A DNA stretch of 64,000 bases, taken from Ceratotherium simum simum. Its lineage: Eukaryota > Chordata > Mammalia > Perissodactyla > Rhinocerotidae. The notes under the pieces were generated by a model. It saw nothing but the letters and a program-made list of their open reading frames with translations. It did not search any database and was not told the origin of the DNA. Made by a program: the position numbers and the translations under genes. Below, in pieces: positions 44,791 to 54,794 of the stretch (position 1 is the first letter of the stretch; the number at the start of each line of letters is the position of its first letter). The stretch is from the NCBI RefSeq assembly GCF_000283155.1, contig NW_004454171.1, positions 13,872,028 through 13,936,027 on the forward strand, in the 5' to 3' direction.

Positions 44791-46338
44791 CATCTTAGTT
44801 TTAAACTTGCAGAATTAAAATGTCTTATATTGTGTTATATTTATAGGATGTACTTTATACTTATTAAAGTAATCATGCACAAATTGCAGGCTCCTAAAGT
44901 TCCAGGAACTGGCAGCTATTTTGGAATTTCTGGAAATTGAGAGAATGAGAATGAATAAAAATTAAGCTTTTATTTTTCCATTTCAGCTAAGCTTCAAAAC
45001 TCTAGTGTCTTTGCAAATGGACTCCAAAACTCTAGATTTTCTAAGGTTTTCCAGATTTTCTTATATTCAGATCTCACTGGTCCTATTTGATCTGGATATT
45101 TGAGTTTATACTGATTTATACTGGTTCTATTTTTTTAGGCTTTTTTTTTTTTTTTTCTATTTCTCAATCTTCAGAAATTGCCCTTTTGGGAAAAAAATTG
45201 TTTTCCATCAAAGACTTGGATAAGTCATTCAGGCTATGCCGAAGTCCCCTTCAGAAAACTTGCTACTCAAAATGATTTTTTTCTCACTTGGTATGTACAC
45301 CTTCTCAGTTATTAAATACACAATTTTTTGTCTGAAAGCTCCAGTGAATAAAAATACATTCATTAGAATAAAAGATGTTTGTTCCTGGGGGGTATCTATA
45401 ACCAGGCAGGTCAAATTCGGACCTGAGTGTGCGTAAAAACAAAACAAAACAAAACACTTTTTCCTGTCTCAAAAGACAGTAAATTACATCCTTCAAAAAA
45501 CCGGAAATCTCACAGTGTGGCCCTTGACCGAGAATCAAGGGACCTTTATGGGCTGATACAGAATAAAAAATATATGTGCTTTTGGGGGGATCCTTTTGGG
45601 CAAACGAGGCAAAATTTCACAGATTTTCATTTTTATGCTCAATTGGTAAAGCTGCTGATCACTAACCTAGTAAGTGAGTAATTAAGAGTAGTTATGTTTA
45701 ATATGAAGTCTATTTCATTTCCAGCACTTACTGATGCTCCCACCTCGGTGTTCTAAGATGTTGGCTGCCATGCTGTCATGTTGGTAACATTAAGCAAGTA
45801 CTGTGTAGGCACTCAAGGAATTCCTGCAAACTGGGGAAAGGATGCTTTTTTCTCTTGTGTACGCGTGGCTGTGATTTCAAATGGCTGCTAGTCATGCTTT
45901 TAAATAATAAATTCTTGTTAGTCTGAATGATGTTTGATGCTGGCGATAGTGTTCATGGTGCCTATTTTCATAAACATTATTTTTGGCTATTATTTTCCAG
46001 TAGCTAGTCTTTAATCCACGTTTAGATGTGCTATCATTCCAGTGCTAGGCATCCATATGCCTATTGCTGAAGCTGATAAATATATTTAATCCCCCGAACA
46101 TTTACTTGTGCAGGGACAGATCATTTGTGATATGCTATCAATGAATTTGTTCATTGAATAACTTGTGTTCTTTAAATAACTTATAAAACGCTAGCAAATT
46201 ATAAAATTTTGGGGTTGCCTTGAAGGTACATACAGCATTGCTTTCGAATGTAAAATCATGTGTTTGTCGCCTTTCAATTCTTTATCACAGAGTTCTTTTC
46301 CACTGGTAATTGGGAATGAGTGGGGTAGTGTGAGCTTT
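44791..46338. other. Unassigned single-copy stretch
   Basis: About 1.5 kb without a recognised repeat apart from a T run near 45144. The overlapping frames at 45229-45681 have no known domain. Candidate region for conserved non-coding DNA or hidden exons. Confidence 0.4.
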
Positions 46339-46351
46339 AAGATCTTTCGCC

Positions 46352-46574
46352 ATGGGCCGGCCCTGTGGCTTGGTGGTTAAGTGCGCGCGCTGCAATGCTG
46401 GCGGCCCGGGGTTCGGATCCCGGGTGCGCATCGAGGCACCACTTCTCCGTCCATCCTGAGGCCGAGTCCCACATACAGCAACTAGAAGGATGTGCAGCTA
46501 TGACATGCAACTATCTGCTGGGGCTTTGGGGGGAAAAAATAAAATAAATAAAATCTTTAAAAAAAAAAAAAAAA
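46352..46574 (+). mobile_element. ERE SINE, plus strand
   Basis: Head 'gggccggccctgtggcttgg', B box 'gggttcggatcccgg', no tail modules, A tail. Perfect 13-bp duplication 'aagatctttcgcc' (46339-46351, 46575-46587). Confidence 0.96.
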
Positions 46575-46687
46575 AAGATCTTTCGCCTTGCCTCAAAAGG
46601 GTGTGGTTAAGAGCCACTAGTGTAAATCAAGACTTCCAGGACTTGACTATTTGAATATATATTTATCATGAGTGATTTTCCCATAAA

Positions 46688-46862
46688 TCAGTGAATCTCA
46701 AGCCTGGCCCATTAGCCCTTCTCCCAGGAAATATATTTATAATATTGATGCAGATCCCAACTTCAGACCAATTGAAGTGGAGTATCTGAAGGTGGAGGCC
46801 GGGCATTGTGTTTTTTTAAAAGCATCCCAGGGAATTATAAGGCATAGTGAAGGTTGAGAAAT
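46688..46862 (+). mobile_element. MER5-like fragment
   Basis: 'cagtgaatctcaagcctggc' to 'gcatcccagggaattataag' and 'ggttgagaaatcc' keep the MER5 layout though heavily mutated. Confidence 0.5.
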
Positions 46863-46864
46863 CC

Positions 46865-47449
46865 TATAAATGAACATTCTGGAACTCTTTAGGTCTATAA
46901 AAGAAGCAGCAACTGCCATTATTATCAAGGAATAGAAATCTTACAGAGGTGAAAACATTAGAAGGGCATTGCTTTAAAAAAAAGGGCATTGTTTTAGGAG
47001 AAATCTTTGGTTAAAAGGGCAACTAATTGCACGGCAGTAATAGTAAATAAAGAAGGCACAGAGGCATTTATACATAGAATCCTCTAAGTGTGCCCTTTCA
47101 ACTGATGATTCACATCATCAGATGTTCCCATTAGAGAGAGAATAAGTGGGGTGGGGTGTGGGAGGGGAAAGACAGATGAAGGGAACAGAAGGAAATAAGG
47201 CAGGCAGAGTACAGTATCAGGAGATGGGGGTGGCAAGAAGAGTGACCTTTCCGAGGGCAGGTGGCCAGGTCATGGAGAGCCAGCAAGAGGCAAGAGGTGG
47301 GGGAGGGTAGTGACAGAGGGAACTGGCAGCAGGTCACAGATGAAGTCTAGCAGTGGATTAGAGGCTGTGAGGTACAGGGACTAGGATTCAGGGAATCCTA
47401 GAAGGGGAGAGAGAAGCCAAAGAAGGAACTGGAGTCTGGGGCAGGTGTC
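46865..47449. other. Unassigned, purine-rich in part
   Basis: 47130-47320 is G+A-rich and may hold an old L2 piece ('gtggccaggtcatggagagc'), but this is not firm. Confidence 0.35.
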
Positions 47450-47518
47450 AAAACAATGCCTTGAATTATTCACAATAGCCAAGACATGGAAGCAACCCAA
47501 GTGCCCTTCAACTGATGA

Positions 47519-47536
47519 ATGGATAAAGAAGATGTG

Positions 47537-47577
<41 letters not shown>

Positions 47578-47719
47578 GGAATACTACTCAGCCATAAAAA
47601 AAGACAAAATCGTCCCATTTGCAACAATATGGATGGAACTTGAGGGTATGATGTTAAGCGAAATAAGCCAGACAGAGAAAGACAAACACCGCATGATTTC
47701 ACTCATGTGTGGAAGATAA
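47519..47719 (+). pseudogene. L1 ORF2p C-terminus with a His-Thr run
   Basis: The frame reads across the AC tract as alternating His and Thr, then returns to the ORF2p C-terminus 'MEYYSAIKKDKIVPFATIW' and on to 'MLSEISQTEKDKHRMISL'. It is a truncated relic; the short open frame is not a gene. Confidence 0.88.
47539..47575 (+). repeat. (AC)18 microsatellite inside L1
   Basis: 37 bases of AC repeat where the sister L1 has a 'tatatatataca' tract (36141-36152). Confidence 0.97.
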
Positions 47720-47973
47720 ACAAACACACGGATGAAGAGAATATATTAGTGGTTACCAGAGGGGAAGGGGGTTGGGGGGTGGATGAAAGAGGTAAAGGGG
47801 CACATATGTATGGTGATGGATGACAAATAGACTATTGGTGGTGAGCATAATGCAGTCTATGCAGAAACTGATAGATAATAATGTACACCTGAAATTACAC
47901 AATGTTATAAACCATTATGACCTCAATAAAATGACTGGAAACAAAACAAAACAAAACAAAAAACAATGCCTTG

Positions 47974-48640
47974 GCCACAGAAAGAGATGGAGCCTCAGAT
48001 CCCCAGACTGGAGCTTAGGCACGAGGGCTCCATCCCACGGAATTAGCCAAGAGCCCAGCTCCGGGTGGATAGGCACCAGACAGGGCTGGAGCCAGCCAAG
48101 TGGTGAAACTGAGAAAACTAACCGCAGAAATCCTTAGACGTCCCCTTGGGGGGTCCAGAGCCTGCAGGCGCAGTATAAGGGACCTTACTTTTCAGGTTCC
48201 GATTGGGCATAATCCTCCCAGAGCACAGTCCCGACAAAGATTGCGTCCACCCAGGAACTGCCGCTTCCACCAGCACCCTCTTCCTGCTCAGCCGTGCATG
48301 TGTCCCGCTTCCCACCACAATGCTCGGCTCCTGAGGGTAAGGCCTGTGGCTTACTCACCTCTGCTACCCCTCTCCGAGACAGAGAGGGCGCTAGGATTTC
48401 TTGAATTGAATAACTAATTTTTTGCCCTTGCCTTTCATCTCTTAGCTAATAACAGAGGAAAAGTCAAACTCACATCAGTTACTTAGCAGAGATTCTGGCT
48501 TCGGGCTGTCCACTCGTATGTGACCTGGAGGCGCACAGACTTGGCTCATCCCGGAAACCACAGAAGAGGCTCAGTGATACAGACAGTCAACTGGTGTCAC
48601 TTGATGAGCCAAATTCCCTCCCAATGGGGAAAAACGAGTT
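47974..48640. other. Single-copy stretch with promoter- and exon-like features
   Basis: A moderately GC-rich stretch. A TATA-like 'cagtataaggg' lies at 48170-48180, ATGs at 48298 and 48320, and a consensus-like splice donor 'gagggtaagg' at 48334-48343. No protein domain is recognised. Promoter or exon status is speculation. Confidence 0.3.
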
Positions 48641-48657
48641 ATAGAAGAAGGGGAGAG

Positions 48658-48871
48658 GGCCGGCCCCGTGGTTTAGCAGCTAAGTGCGCGCGCTCTGCTG
48701 CTGGCGGCCCGGGTTCAGATCCCGGGTGCGCACTGATGCACCGCTTCTCTGGCCATGCTGAGGCCGTGTCCCACATACAGCAACTAGAAGGATGTGCAGC
48801 TATGACATACAACTATCTACTGGGGCTTTGGGGGGGAAAATAAATAAATAAAAAAATCTTAAAAAAAAAAA
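48658..48871 (+). mobile_element. ERE SINE, plus strand
   Basis: Head 'ggccggccccgtggtttag', 'gggttcagatcccgg', simple form without tail modules. Perfect 13-bp duplication 'aagaaggggagag' (48645-48657, 48872-48884). Confidence 0.96.
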
Positions 48872-48914
48872 AAGAAGGGGAGAGAATGTAGGTCCATTAG
48901 CCTGTAGGGCAGTT

Positions 48915-49080
48915 ATTCCCAAACTGGGCTGTACGTCGGAATTGCTTACAGTGTATTAAAAAACAGATTCTGGGGCCTACCTCTGAGATTGACACAGTTG
49001 GTAGATCTGGGCCAGGTCACAGCAGATCAGCTTTTAAAAAGCTCCCAGGTGGTTCTGGGACACACACGGCCAGATTGGGG
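48915..49080 (+). mobile_element. MER5-type DNA transposon fragment
   Basis: 'agttattcccaaactgggct', 'aaaaacagattctggggcct', 'aaaaagctcccaggtggttc' follow MER5 in order. Confidence 0.7.
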
Positions 49081-49730
49081 AGCTGAATGTGCTATCAGTC
49101 GGTTGCTTTTACTGTGTCTCTCCCCTCAGCACAGCCTGGCTCCCTGGGGGCGGGCTGGCTGGCAGTCCCGGGGGAGGGTGATGGCAGGACTCCCTGGGCC
49201 CCTGAGTGTCACTCTCTGGCTTCCCGCGTCCTGTGAGGGCTGGCTCTGTGTTCACTCCACTTGGACAAGGCTATGTGAGCGCCAGTGCCTGGGGCAGCCA
49301 GCAGAATCTGTCCTTGGCAGATGTGTGAAACTTTAATCTCAACCGGTTCTGCTCCAGCTGGCTGTTTCTTGGCATCAGCTCAAGAATTCAGGCGCGGTGG
49401 AGGAGCTTCCTTTCTCCTCTGTATCTGGGGATGAATGCCCATTGCCCAGCAAGGGAGGGGCAAGAGGGTCTGGGGGGAGGTCAGCCTCAGGCCTAGAGTC
49501 AGAGAGGGAGAGAGAAACACACATTAACCCATTAGCACCCACTAACATTTTGGCATGGACTAATTCATCAGAAAGGTATTTATTTCCAGTGGCGAGGAAA
49601 TGACACAGTGCAGATAGGTCTTCAAGGATTATGACAAGTCTGGGAAAGGCCTTGTGCTGAACTTTCTCTGTCTGGAATGAAGGGTGGGAATGGATGCTCT
49701 CCAAGGCCTGTTCCTGCTCTGGCATCTCTT
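49081..49730. other. Unassigned GC-richer single-copy stretch
   Basis: No repeat recognised. The 116-residue minus frame (49375-49725) and the 115-residue plus frame ending at 49336 have no known domain. Confidence 0.4.
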
Positions 49731-49734
49731 TGTT

Positions 49735-49830
49735 TGGTCAGTGAATATTAATATTGATTGCTCTCCTACTATGTGCCAGGCACCGTTCTGGGAGCCAGGG
49801 ATAACACAGTGAACAAAGCAGAGAAGGGCC
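49735..49830 (-). mobile_element. LINE-2-like fragment
   Basis: 'ctatgtgccaggcaccgttc' then 'ggataacacagtgaacaaag', a common L2-related segment. Confidence 0.5.
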
Positions 49831-51860
49831 AGCTCTGGTGGGGTCACAGCCTGGGACCTGCAATTGCAGCTGCCTGAGGGAGGCTGTCCTCAGGGTGGCC
49901 GCCCCAGAGGCAGACCACTGGAAACTGGGTGAGACTCAAAGACCAGCATCCCTTCCTTCCTGTCATCCTCAGGGCCTGCTCCGAGTGAGAGGAGGCGCCA
50001 GAGACAGACAGCGTCACTTTCCCACACCAGGAGTGCTGTGGCCACTGGCCAGCTCCTGGAGTGGCCCTGCTGTCCACAGAGAGGTGGCATTTCAGCCCAG
50101 CGGGCGTGGCTGTCCCTGGATGCCCATCTGATTAAAGACACTGGGGCGGGGGACATAGGAGTCAGCCCTTGGTGTTGGACTTTATGAGGAAGGCCGAAGG
50201 CTGGAGAGACACTCAACGGTCTTAAGGAATTAAAAATAAGACAAATGTCTAGGAATTTGGTGCTGGGTTTGAGTTTAATAGACGAGTAATGTCATACCAA
50301 AGATTTTGGCTTTGGATTTGTAGTGTTGGATTCAACAGTAAGAATCTGTCTCTGGCTTTTATTGCACAGGAACCTGAAACAAGCTAATATTGAAAGTATA
50401 AAGAGGGTATACAAAGGGATGCCAGGAAACCCGGAAAGAATGGCCAATTAGTGTGTTTCGGTGGAAGGTAATTTTCATATGAAAAAGTGAGAGATCCTTG
50501 CTTTAGAAATTGACAGTTACTCCAGGCCCACGTTTAGTTATTTGCCGTTTCTGTCTCCCTCTGCCATGGAAAATGAGCCAATTTCTCTTCCCTTTTCTCA
50601 TTCCTTGCATGCCTTCTCTTTTCCCTCTCCCCTGACTTAATTCTGCAAATGCCAGAGTCCAAATACTATTATGCTGTTGGACATACCGCCAGGACAAAAG
50701 CGCCCGCTCTTTGTAACATGAGGTCATAGACTCGTGTGGCTGGTGGGTCGTTGGACACTGGTCCCTGACCTGCCCAGGAAGACGGGCCTTTGGCTTTTTG
50801 AAGTGGAGGAGAGGCCCCGATCTCCCTGGATAACTTATCCCGAGTCCCATATCCTCACTGGTAGAGATGGTTTTCTAGCTGAAATCGCTCATGTGGAAGC
50901 GGAAGCGATTCCTTTTGTTCTGTCCTTGCTGGAGACGGGGAACAGCTGGTCTCCAGCCTCTGAGGAATATCCCTTTAAACCTTGCGGGCGTTGTTAAATG
51001 GCCTCTAGGTTTTCTCTTCTTCAGACTAAGAATCATAGTTTCTTTTTCCCATTCCTCATGGGTCCTATTTCCCAGCCTCTTTCACATCTTTGTTCTTTGA
51101 ATGCTCTCAGATTTTTCTAAGAGATTCCTCTTTGGAAGTTATTTGAAGGAAAACAACAGAAGGGTCTTTAGATGTACTCCGTGCTGGCAGCCCTCGCGCC
51201 TTACCACAAACCTTGCTGCTGCCACTGGCTGGGTGGTTTCTGGAGCCTTGACTCCCGGGGCCAGGCTGTGCCTGAGGGCTGAGCAGCCTGAATCGACCAG
51301 CGGGCTCCTGGCTGGATCACAGGCCAAGAGCGTGAGCCCGACTCAGCGCTGGCTCACCTGGACTGAAACAGCCCCTGACGTTCGTAAGTCTAAGACTTGC
51401 CAAATGAACGCTTGACCCCATACTGTCTCATATGGACTTCTCTTGGACAGAATGGGAAATCTAAACCCTGATTGCTTATACTGAAGAATTTCTTTTTTTA
51501 AGAAAGGAAAGAAAAATTAAGTTCACAAAACATTAATTGTTCTGTTGAGAACAACAATGCCTCTGGTGCTTTGCCCTGTTAGTGGGGGTGGGGGTGAGGG
51601 AGAGGGCAGAAGTGACCGGAGAATGGAGTTAGGGGGCTCAGAGGCCCTAAGATGTGAGACTGAGGGCCCAGGTGGGTGACTGGGAATGGATGAGTGTGAG
51701 GGTCTGTAGGGTAGTTAGAGCGATAGATGTTCAAACAGAAACTAAGCGATCTGCTCACCAGACTCTGGGACAAACTGCTGCTGGAGGCTGTAGGAAAGGC
51801 TTGCAAAGAGGCAGATGTACTGTAAATGGATGGGATAGCTCAGTCCCCTGAGCTATCAAA
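49831..51860. other. Unassigned single-copy stretch, 2 kb
   Basis: The longest part without a recognised repeat. Several frames of 90-115 residues overlap on both strands, with no domain or codon pattern pointing to a gene. Confidence 0.4.
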
Positions 51861-51862
51861 AG

Positions 51863-52097
51863 TTGAGAGACAGAGAGACAGGGAGAGAGAGGCAGAGGAG
51901 GGGAGAGACAGAGAGACAGAGAGAGAGACAGAGAGAGAGGGAAAGAGAGAGATGGAGAGAGAGGGATGGAGAGAGGAGAGGGAGAGGGAAAGAAAGGGAG
52001 AGAGAAAGATGGAAAGAAAGGGACAGAGAGAGAGAAGGAAAGAGAGAGAGAAAGAGGGAGAGAGAGAGATGGAGAGAGAGGGGAGAGAGAGAAAGCC
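51863..52097 (+). repeat. (GA)n-rich purine tract, about 235 bp
   Basis: Imperfect GAGA, GACA, GGGA and AAAG units with almost no pyrimidines. Frames through it encode only Arg/Glu or, in reverse, Ser/Leu repeats, and are not genes. Confidence 0.95.
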
Positions 52098-52152
52098 TAA
52101 GGCGAGGTCTGAGATCCTGGGATACGACCAGTAAATATATTAGTAAAAACAT

Positions 52153-52199
52153 GCTTCTTTCTCTCTCTCTCCCTCTCTGTCTCTCCATCTCTCCCTCAC
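52153..52199 (+). repeat. (CT)n pyrimidine tract
   Basis: 'tctttctctctctctccctc' and onward; the reverse complement of the GA tract type found 55 bp upstream. Confidence 0.9.
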
Positions 52200-52214
52200 T
52201 CCTTAGACTGTGGT

Positions 52215-52600
52215 TGGCCTGAAAGTGAGCGTAGAGAGGACTAGAGAACTCATGCAGAAGGAGCTTTGCTTTGTCAGAGACCAGAGTTAAAAAGGAGCTT
52301 TACTTACAGGCCGAGGAGTCTGCAAAAGCAAGCTAGGAAGTCAAACTGGAGATAAGTCAAGATAAGGCCCTCCGTCAAGTTAGTTCAAGTAATCAGATGC
52401 CGTATATCTGTGACTTACCTAACGCGTACAAGAGCTGCGATAGGAAGTAGTATAATCTTTAAAAAACTAAACACAGTCAAATAACCGTTGTCACCTTTAA
52501 AGCAGTCACCTGGGGTCATTTGTTCAAACAACAGGAAGATTTCCACAGCTCTTCTTTGGGTTTTACTTTCTAAGACTACAGCATAGTCAGACTGTCACAC
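52215..52600 (-). mobile_element. Possible LTR, minus strand
   Basis: On the minus strand the piece starts 'tgtgtgacagtctgactatg' and near its end has 'agtaaagctcctttttaact' and 'ctggtctctgac', a retroviral poly-A region layout. Family unknown. Confidence 0.35.
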
Positions 52601-52711
52601 ATCTTTTCTGATGGGGAAGCTTCATCTTCTGAGGGCATATTTGATTTTGAGGAACAGTTAGAAGTAACTGGAGCCAAGACTGGGGAATAGGTGAGTGATC
52701 AGCCCAGGAAG

Positions 52712-53160
52712 TGTTAAAGAAAACTAGAGCTAGACAGAAATTACAGCAGTGAAAATAGGTTTTATTCCGGAACTATTATTGCAATAGGGGAAGAGAGATC
52801 TCAGTACAGAATTGGGCTCAATACTGGATACAGCAGGGGCAAGGGGAGATTTACAGCCAAGGCATAGCTTGGAGGTCATGGATGGAAAATTACTAAAATT
52901 ACATTAGGGATAAAGGGGGTTCTGGCTGAACCGATTTAATAGGATTCTTGTTGAAAGCAGGCCAGGGTGATCAGATACCAAAGGTAGGGGATGAGGAATT
53001 TGTCCAGATATTGGGGGTGGGAGTTCCTGCTGAACCGACTTAGCAGGACTTTTGCTAAAATGGGGGATTCCAAAGATGGACATGGAAGTCCAAAGATTGT
53101 GGCCTAGCTGAGAAGAAGATTCAGAGGAGCCTGGCTAAAGTTTGGTCAAGGAGGGCGTCT
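52712..53160 (-). mobile_element. ERV1-like LTR, minus strand
   Basis: Minus strand ends 'ctagttttctttaaca' (plus: 'tgttaaagaaaactag'). Just upstream of that end lies 'ccctattgcaataatagttc' and 'ggaataaaacc', a class I LTR-type polyadenylation region. The 'gctgaaccga' motif occurs twice (near 52926 and 53032), an internal duplication in the upstream part. No viral genes are attached. Confidence 0.6.
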
Positions 53161-53198
53161 TGTCTTTTTTTTTTTTTTTAATCAAAAGTACTTTACAG

Positions 53199-53389
53199 GG
53201 GCTGGCCTGCTGGGGTAGCGGTTAAGTTCGCACACTCTGCTTCAGCAGCTGGGTTCATGGGTTTGGATCCTGGGCGTGGACCTACGCACTGTTCATCAAG
53301 CCATGCTGTGGTAGTGTGCCACATATAAAATAGAGGAAGATGGGCACAGATGTTAGCTCAGGGCCAATCTTCTTTACCAAAAAAAGAAA
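53199..53389 (+). mobile_element. ERE SINE, plus strand, one tail module
   Basis: 'ggggctggcctgctggggta' head region, 'tttggatcctgggcgtgga', one tail module and A-rich end. Imperfect duplication 'agtactttacag' / 'agaaactttacag'. Confidence 0.9.
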
Positions 53390-53404
53390 AAAGAAACTTT
53401 ACAG

Positions 53405-53770
53405 AGGCGCAGTTTGAGTTGGAGCCTTGAACTAGAATTCCCTCTTTTTGCAGTGCTGAGAATCTATCAAATGGTTTGGAATTTCCACATAAGTTCAACT
53501 TATGTTTGACTGATTGACCTCCAGGAATGAATTCTGCGAGAACAATGCCCCTGACGTCAAAGAAACCAATTAACTCTGTCATCGGTTGTGATTTTGATAC
53601 ATCAGCTTTACGGATCCTCCCAGGGTTTGGAGGCCCCACCGCAGACGTCGACACTTATTTTTCAGGTCATGTTGGAAAACACATGGTTCATCGCCACTTA
53701 CTCTATTCCTCAAGAATGTACCATTTGTTCAGCTTTCCTCAAAGATAAGGACAAAAGATGCATACATCTT
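53405..53770 (-). pseudogene. Mariner-type (Tc1/mariner) transposase fossil
   Basis: On the minus strand one frame reads 'RVSGDEPCVFQHD' (53707-53669), matching the 'TGDETW..' site with the first catalytic Asp of mariner transposases (Asp codon at 53690-53692). After a frame shift a second frame (53654-53358) reads 'KSQPMTELIGFFDVRGIVL' and 'EFIPGGQSVKHK', the conserved strand before the second catalytic Asp. The second and third Asp regions are not seen, and the sequence decays below 53490. Only about a third of the ~345-residue protein remains. The cut-and-paste enzyme is dead. Confidence 0.75.
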
Positions 53771-54155
53771 TCTATTTCAATCTATCACTCAAAAATGTGT
53801 GGTACAATCTTTATGTTCAAGTTTTCTCTAAGGAAGAGTGTTTCTTTATCTAAATTTAACTCTTCAACCTTCCTTCTCCCAGTGAATCACCCATGTGAAT
53901 TAGCCAAATTGCTGATCGCTTAAACATTTTTATTGATCCTCTGGACTACTGCTTGTCCATCAAGGATGACTTTCCTACCTTTTAAGACTTTTGTTTTTCT
54001 TTAAAATGATCGTTCTGGAACAAATTTCATCTTCTTTCCAAACGTATCATTTACAGATTAATTTCATTTAACATATAGTATTCTTTGCACGCAATGATTC
54101 TTATATATAGTTCATGTAGAAATAAAATGTATTCTTGATCACAATTTCTTAATAC
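53771..54155. other. Unassigned A+T-rich stretch
   Basis: Might carry the N-terminal part of the mariner element or its flank, but nothing is legible. Confidence 0.35.
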
Positions 54156-54550
54156 TGTTAAAAACCAAAATTCAACTGAGTAAATTTTAAAGATCTTATT
54201 GGCTTTATTCAATGACTCATGAACTGGGTAGCATCCAATCTAGCAGATAGAAAGGAGCTCTGAGGAGCTGTACGAAATGAAAGACTTTTACAGGCAGAAG
54301 GGAGCAGGAACAAGGAAGTTCTATGAGGCAAAAAAGCGGGTGGATTATTGCAAGGTCACTTTCCTGTAGGGGATGGCAGGGGTCTATCAGGCAGATGGCC
54401 TAACTAGTGCTCATCAGGCGATTCCTGAGTGACTGGTTTAAGATTTTGTTCCTGGGATAGCCGAGACTGTAATTCAGTTAAGTCTTAGTTTGCTGATGCG
54501 GGGCTTAGCGTAAATGACTCCATTTGGGGCCTGTTGTCTTGTTTTTAACA
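54156..54550 (-). mobile_element. Solo LTR (family B), minus strand, intact ends
   Basis: Best copy of the family at 3604-3993. Ends TGTTAAAAAC and GTTTTTAACA form a perfect 10-bp terminal inverted repeat with TG..CA. On the minus strand an AATAAA signal ('gaataaagccaata') lies near 54213-54200. 395 bp. No clear target duplication. Confidence 0.75.
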
Positions 54551-54599
54551 GACTTGACTGATCAATTTTGAGGGAAGTAAGGCAGGAAGTGGACAATGG

Positions 54600-54790
54600 A
54601 GCCAGCTTTCATTGAATTATTGCTAAAAGGCAAGACCAAATGATTATCTAATTTAACCTTTACAAAAATCTATGTGGTCGATATTATTCTCATTTGGCAG
54701 AAAAGAAAACTGACTTCGAGAGATGAATTCCTTGCCCAAAGTCGCAGAGCTAGTTAGTCGTAGGGCCAAGCTTCTAACTCGAGGCAGATT
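54600..54790 (-). mobile_element. MIR SINE, minus strand
   Basis: Reverse MIR order: 'attatctaatttaaccttta', 'attctcatttggcagaaaag', 'cccaaagtcgcagagctagt'. Confidence 0.75.
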
Positions 54791-54794
54791 CTAA

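Larger units (their letters stand above)
47464..47959 (+). mobile_element. Young LINE-1 3' end, plus strand, 496 bp
   Basis: Same lineage as the L1 at 35934-36522, shorter. Perfect 14-bp duplication 'aaaacaatgccttg' (47450-47463, 47960-47973), and an A-rich (AAAAC)n tail. It is a clean 5'-truncated insertion with a microsatellite inside. Confidence 0.97.

Noticed and set aside
46352..46574. tRNA gene, because of the A and B boxes
   Set aside because: The boxes belong to the tRNA-derived head of the ERE SINE. There is an A tail, target duplications and no cloverleaf-length unit, so it is not a tRNA gene.
51826..52222. Arg/Glu-rich and Ser/Leu-rich frames of 102-119 residues
   Set aside because: They are translations of the GA microsatellite and its CT neighbour.
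3604..54550. Family B LTRs at 3604 and 54156 as the two ends of one provirus
   Set aside because: They are 50 kb apart with MIR, L2, L1 and many other elements between and no gag, pol or env. They differ too much to be a recent pair, so they are read as separate solo LTRs.
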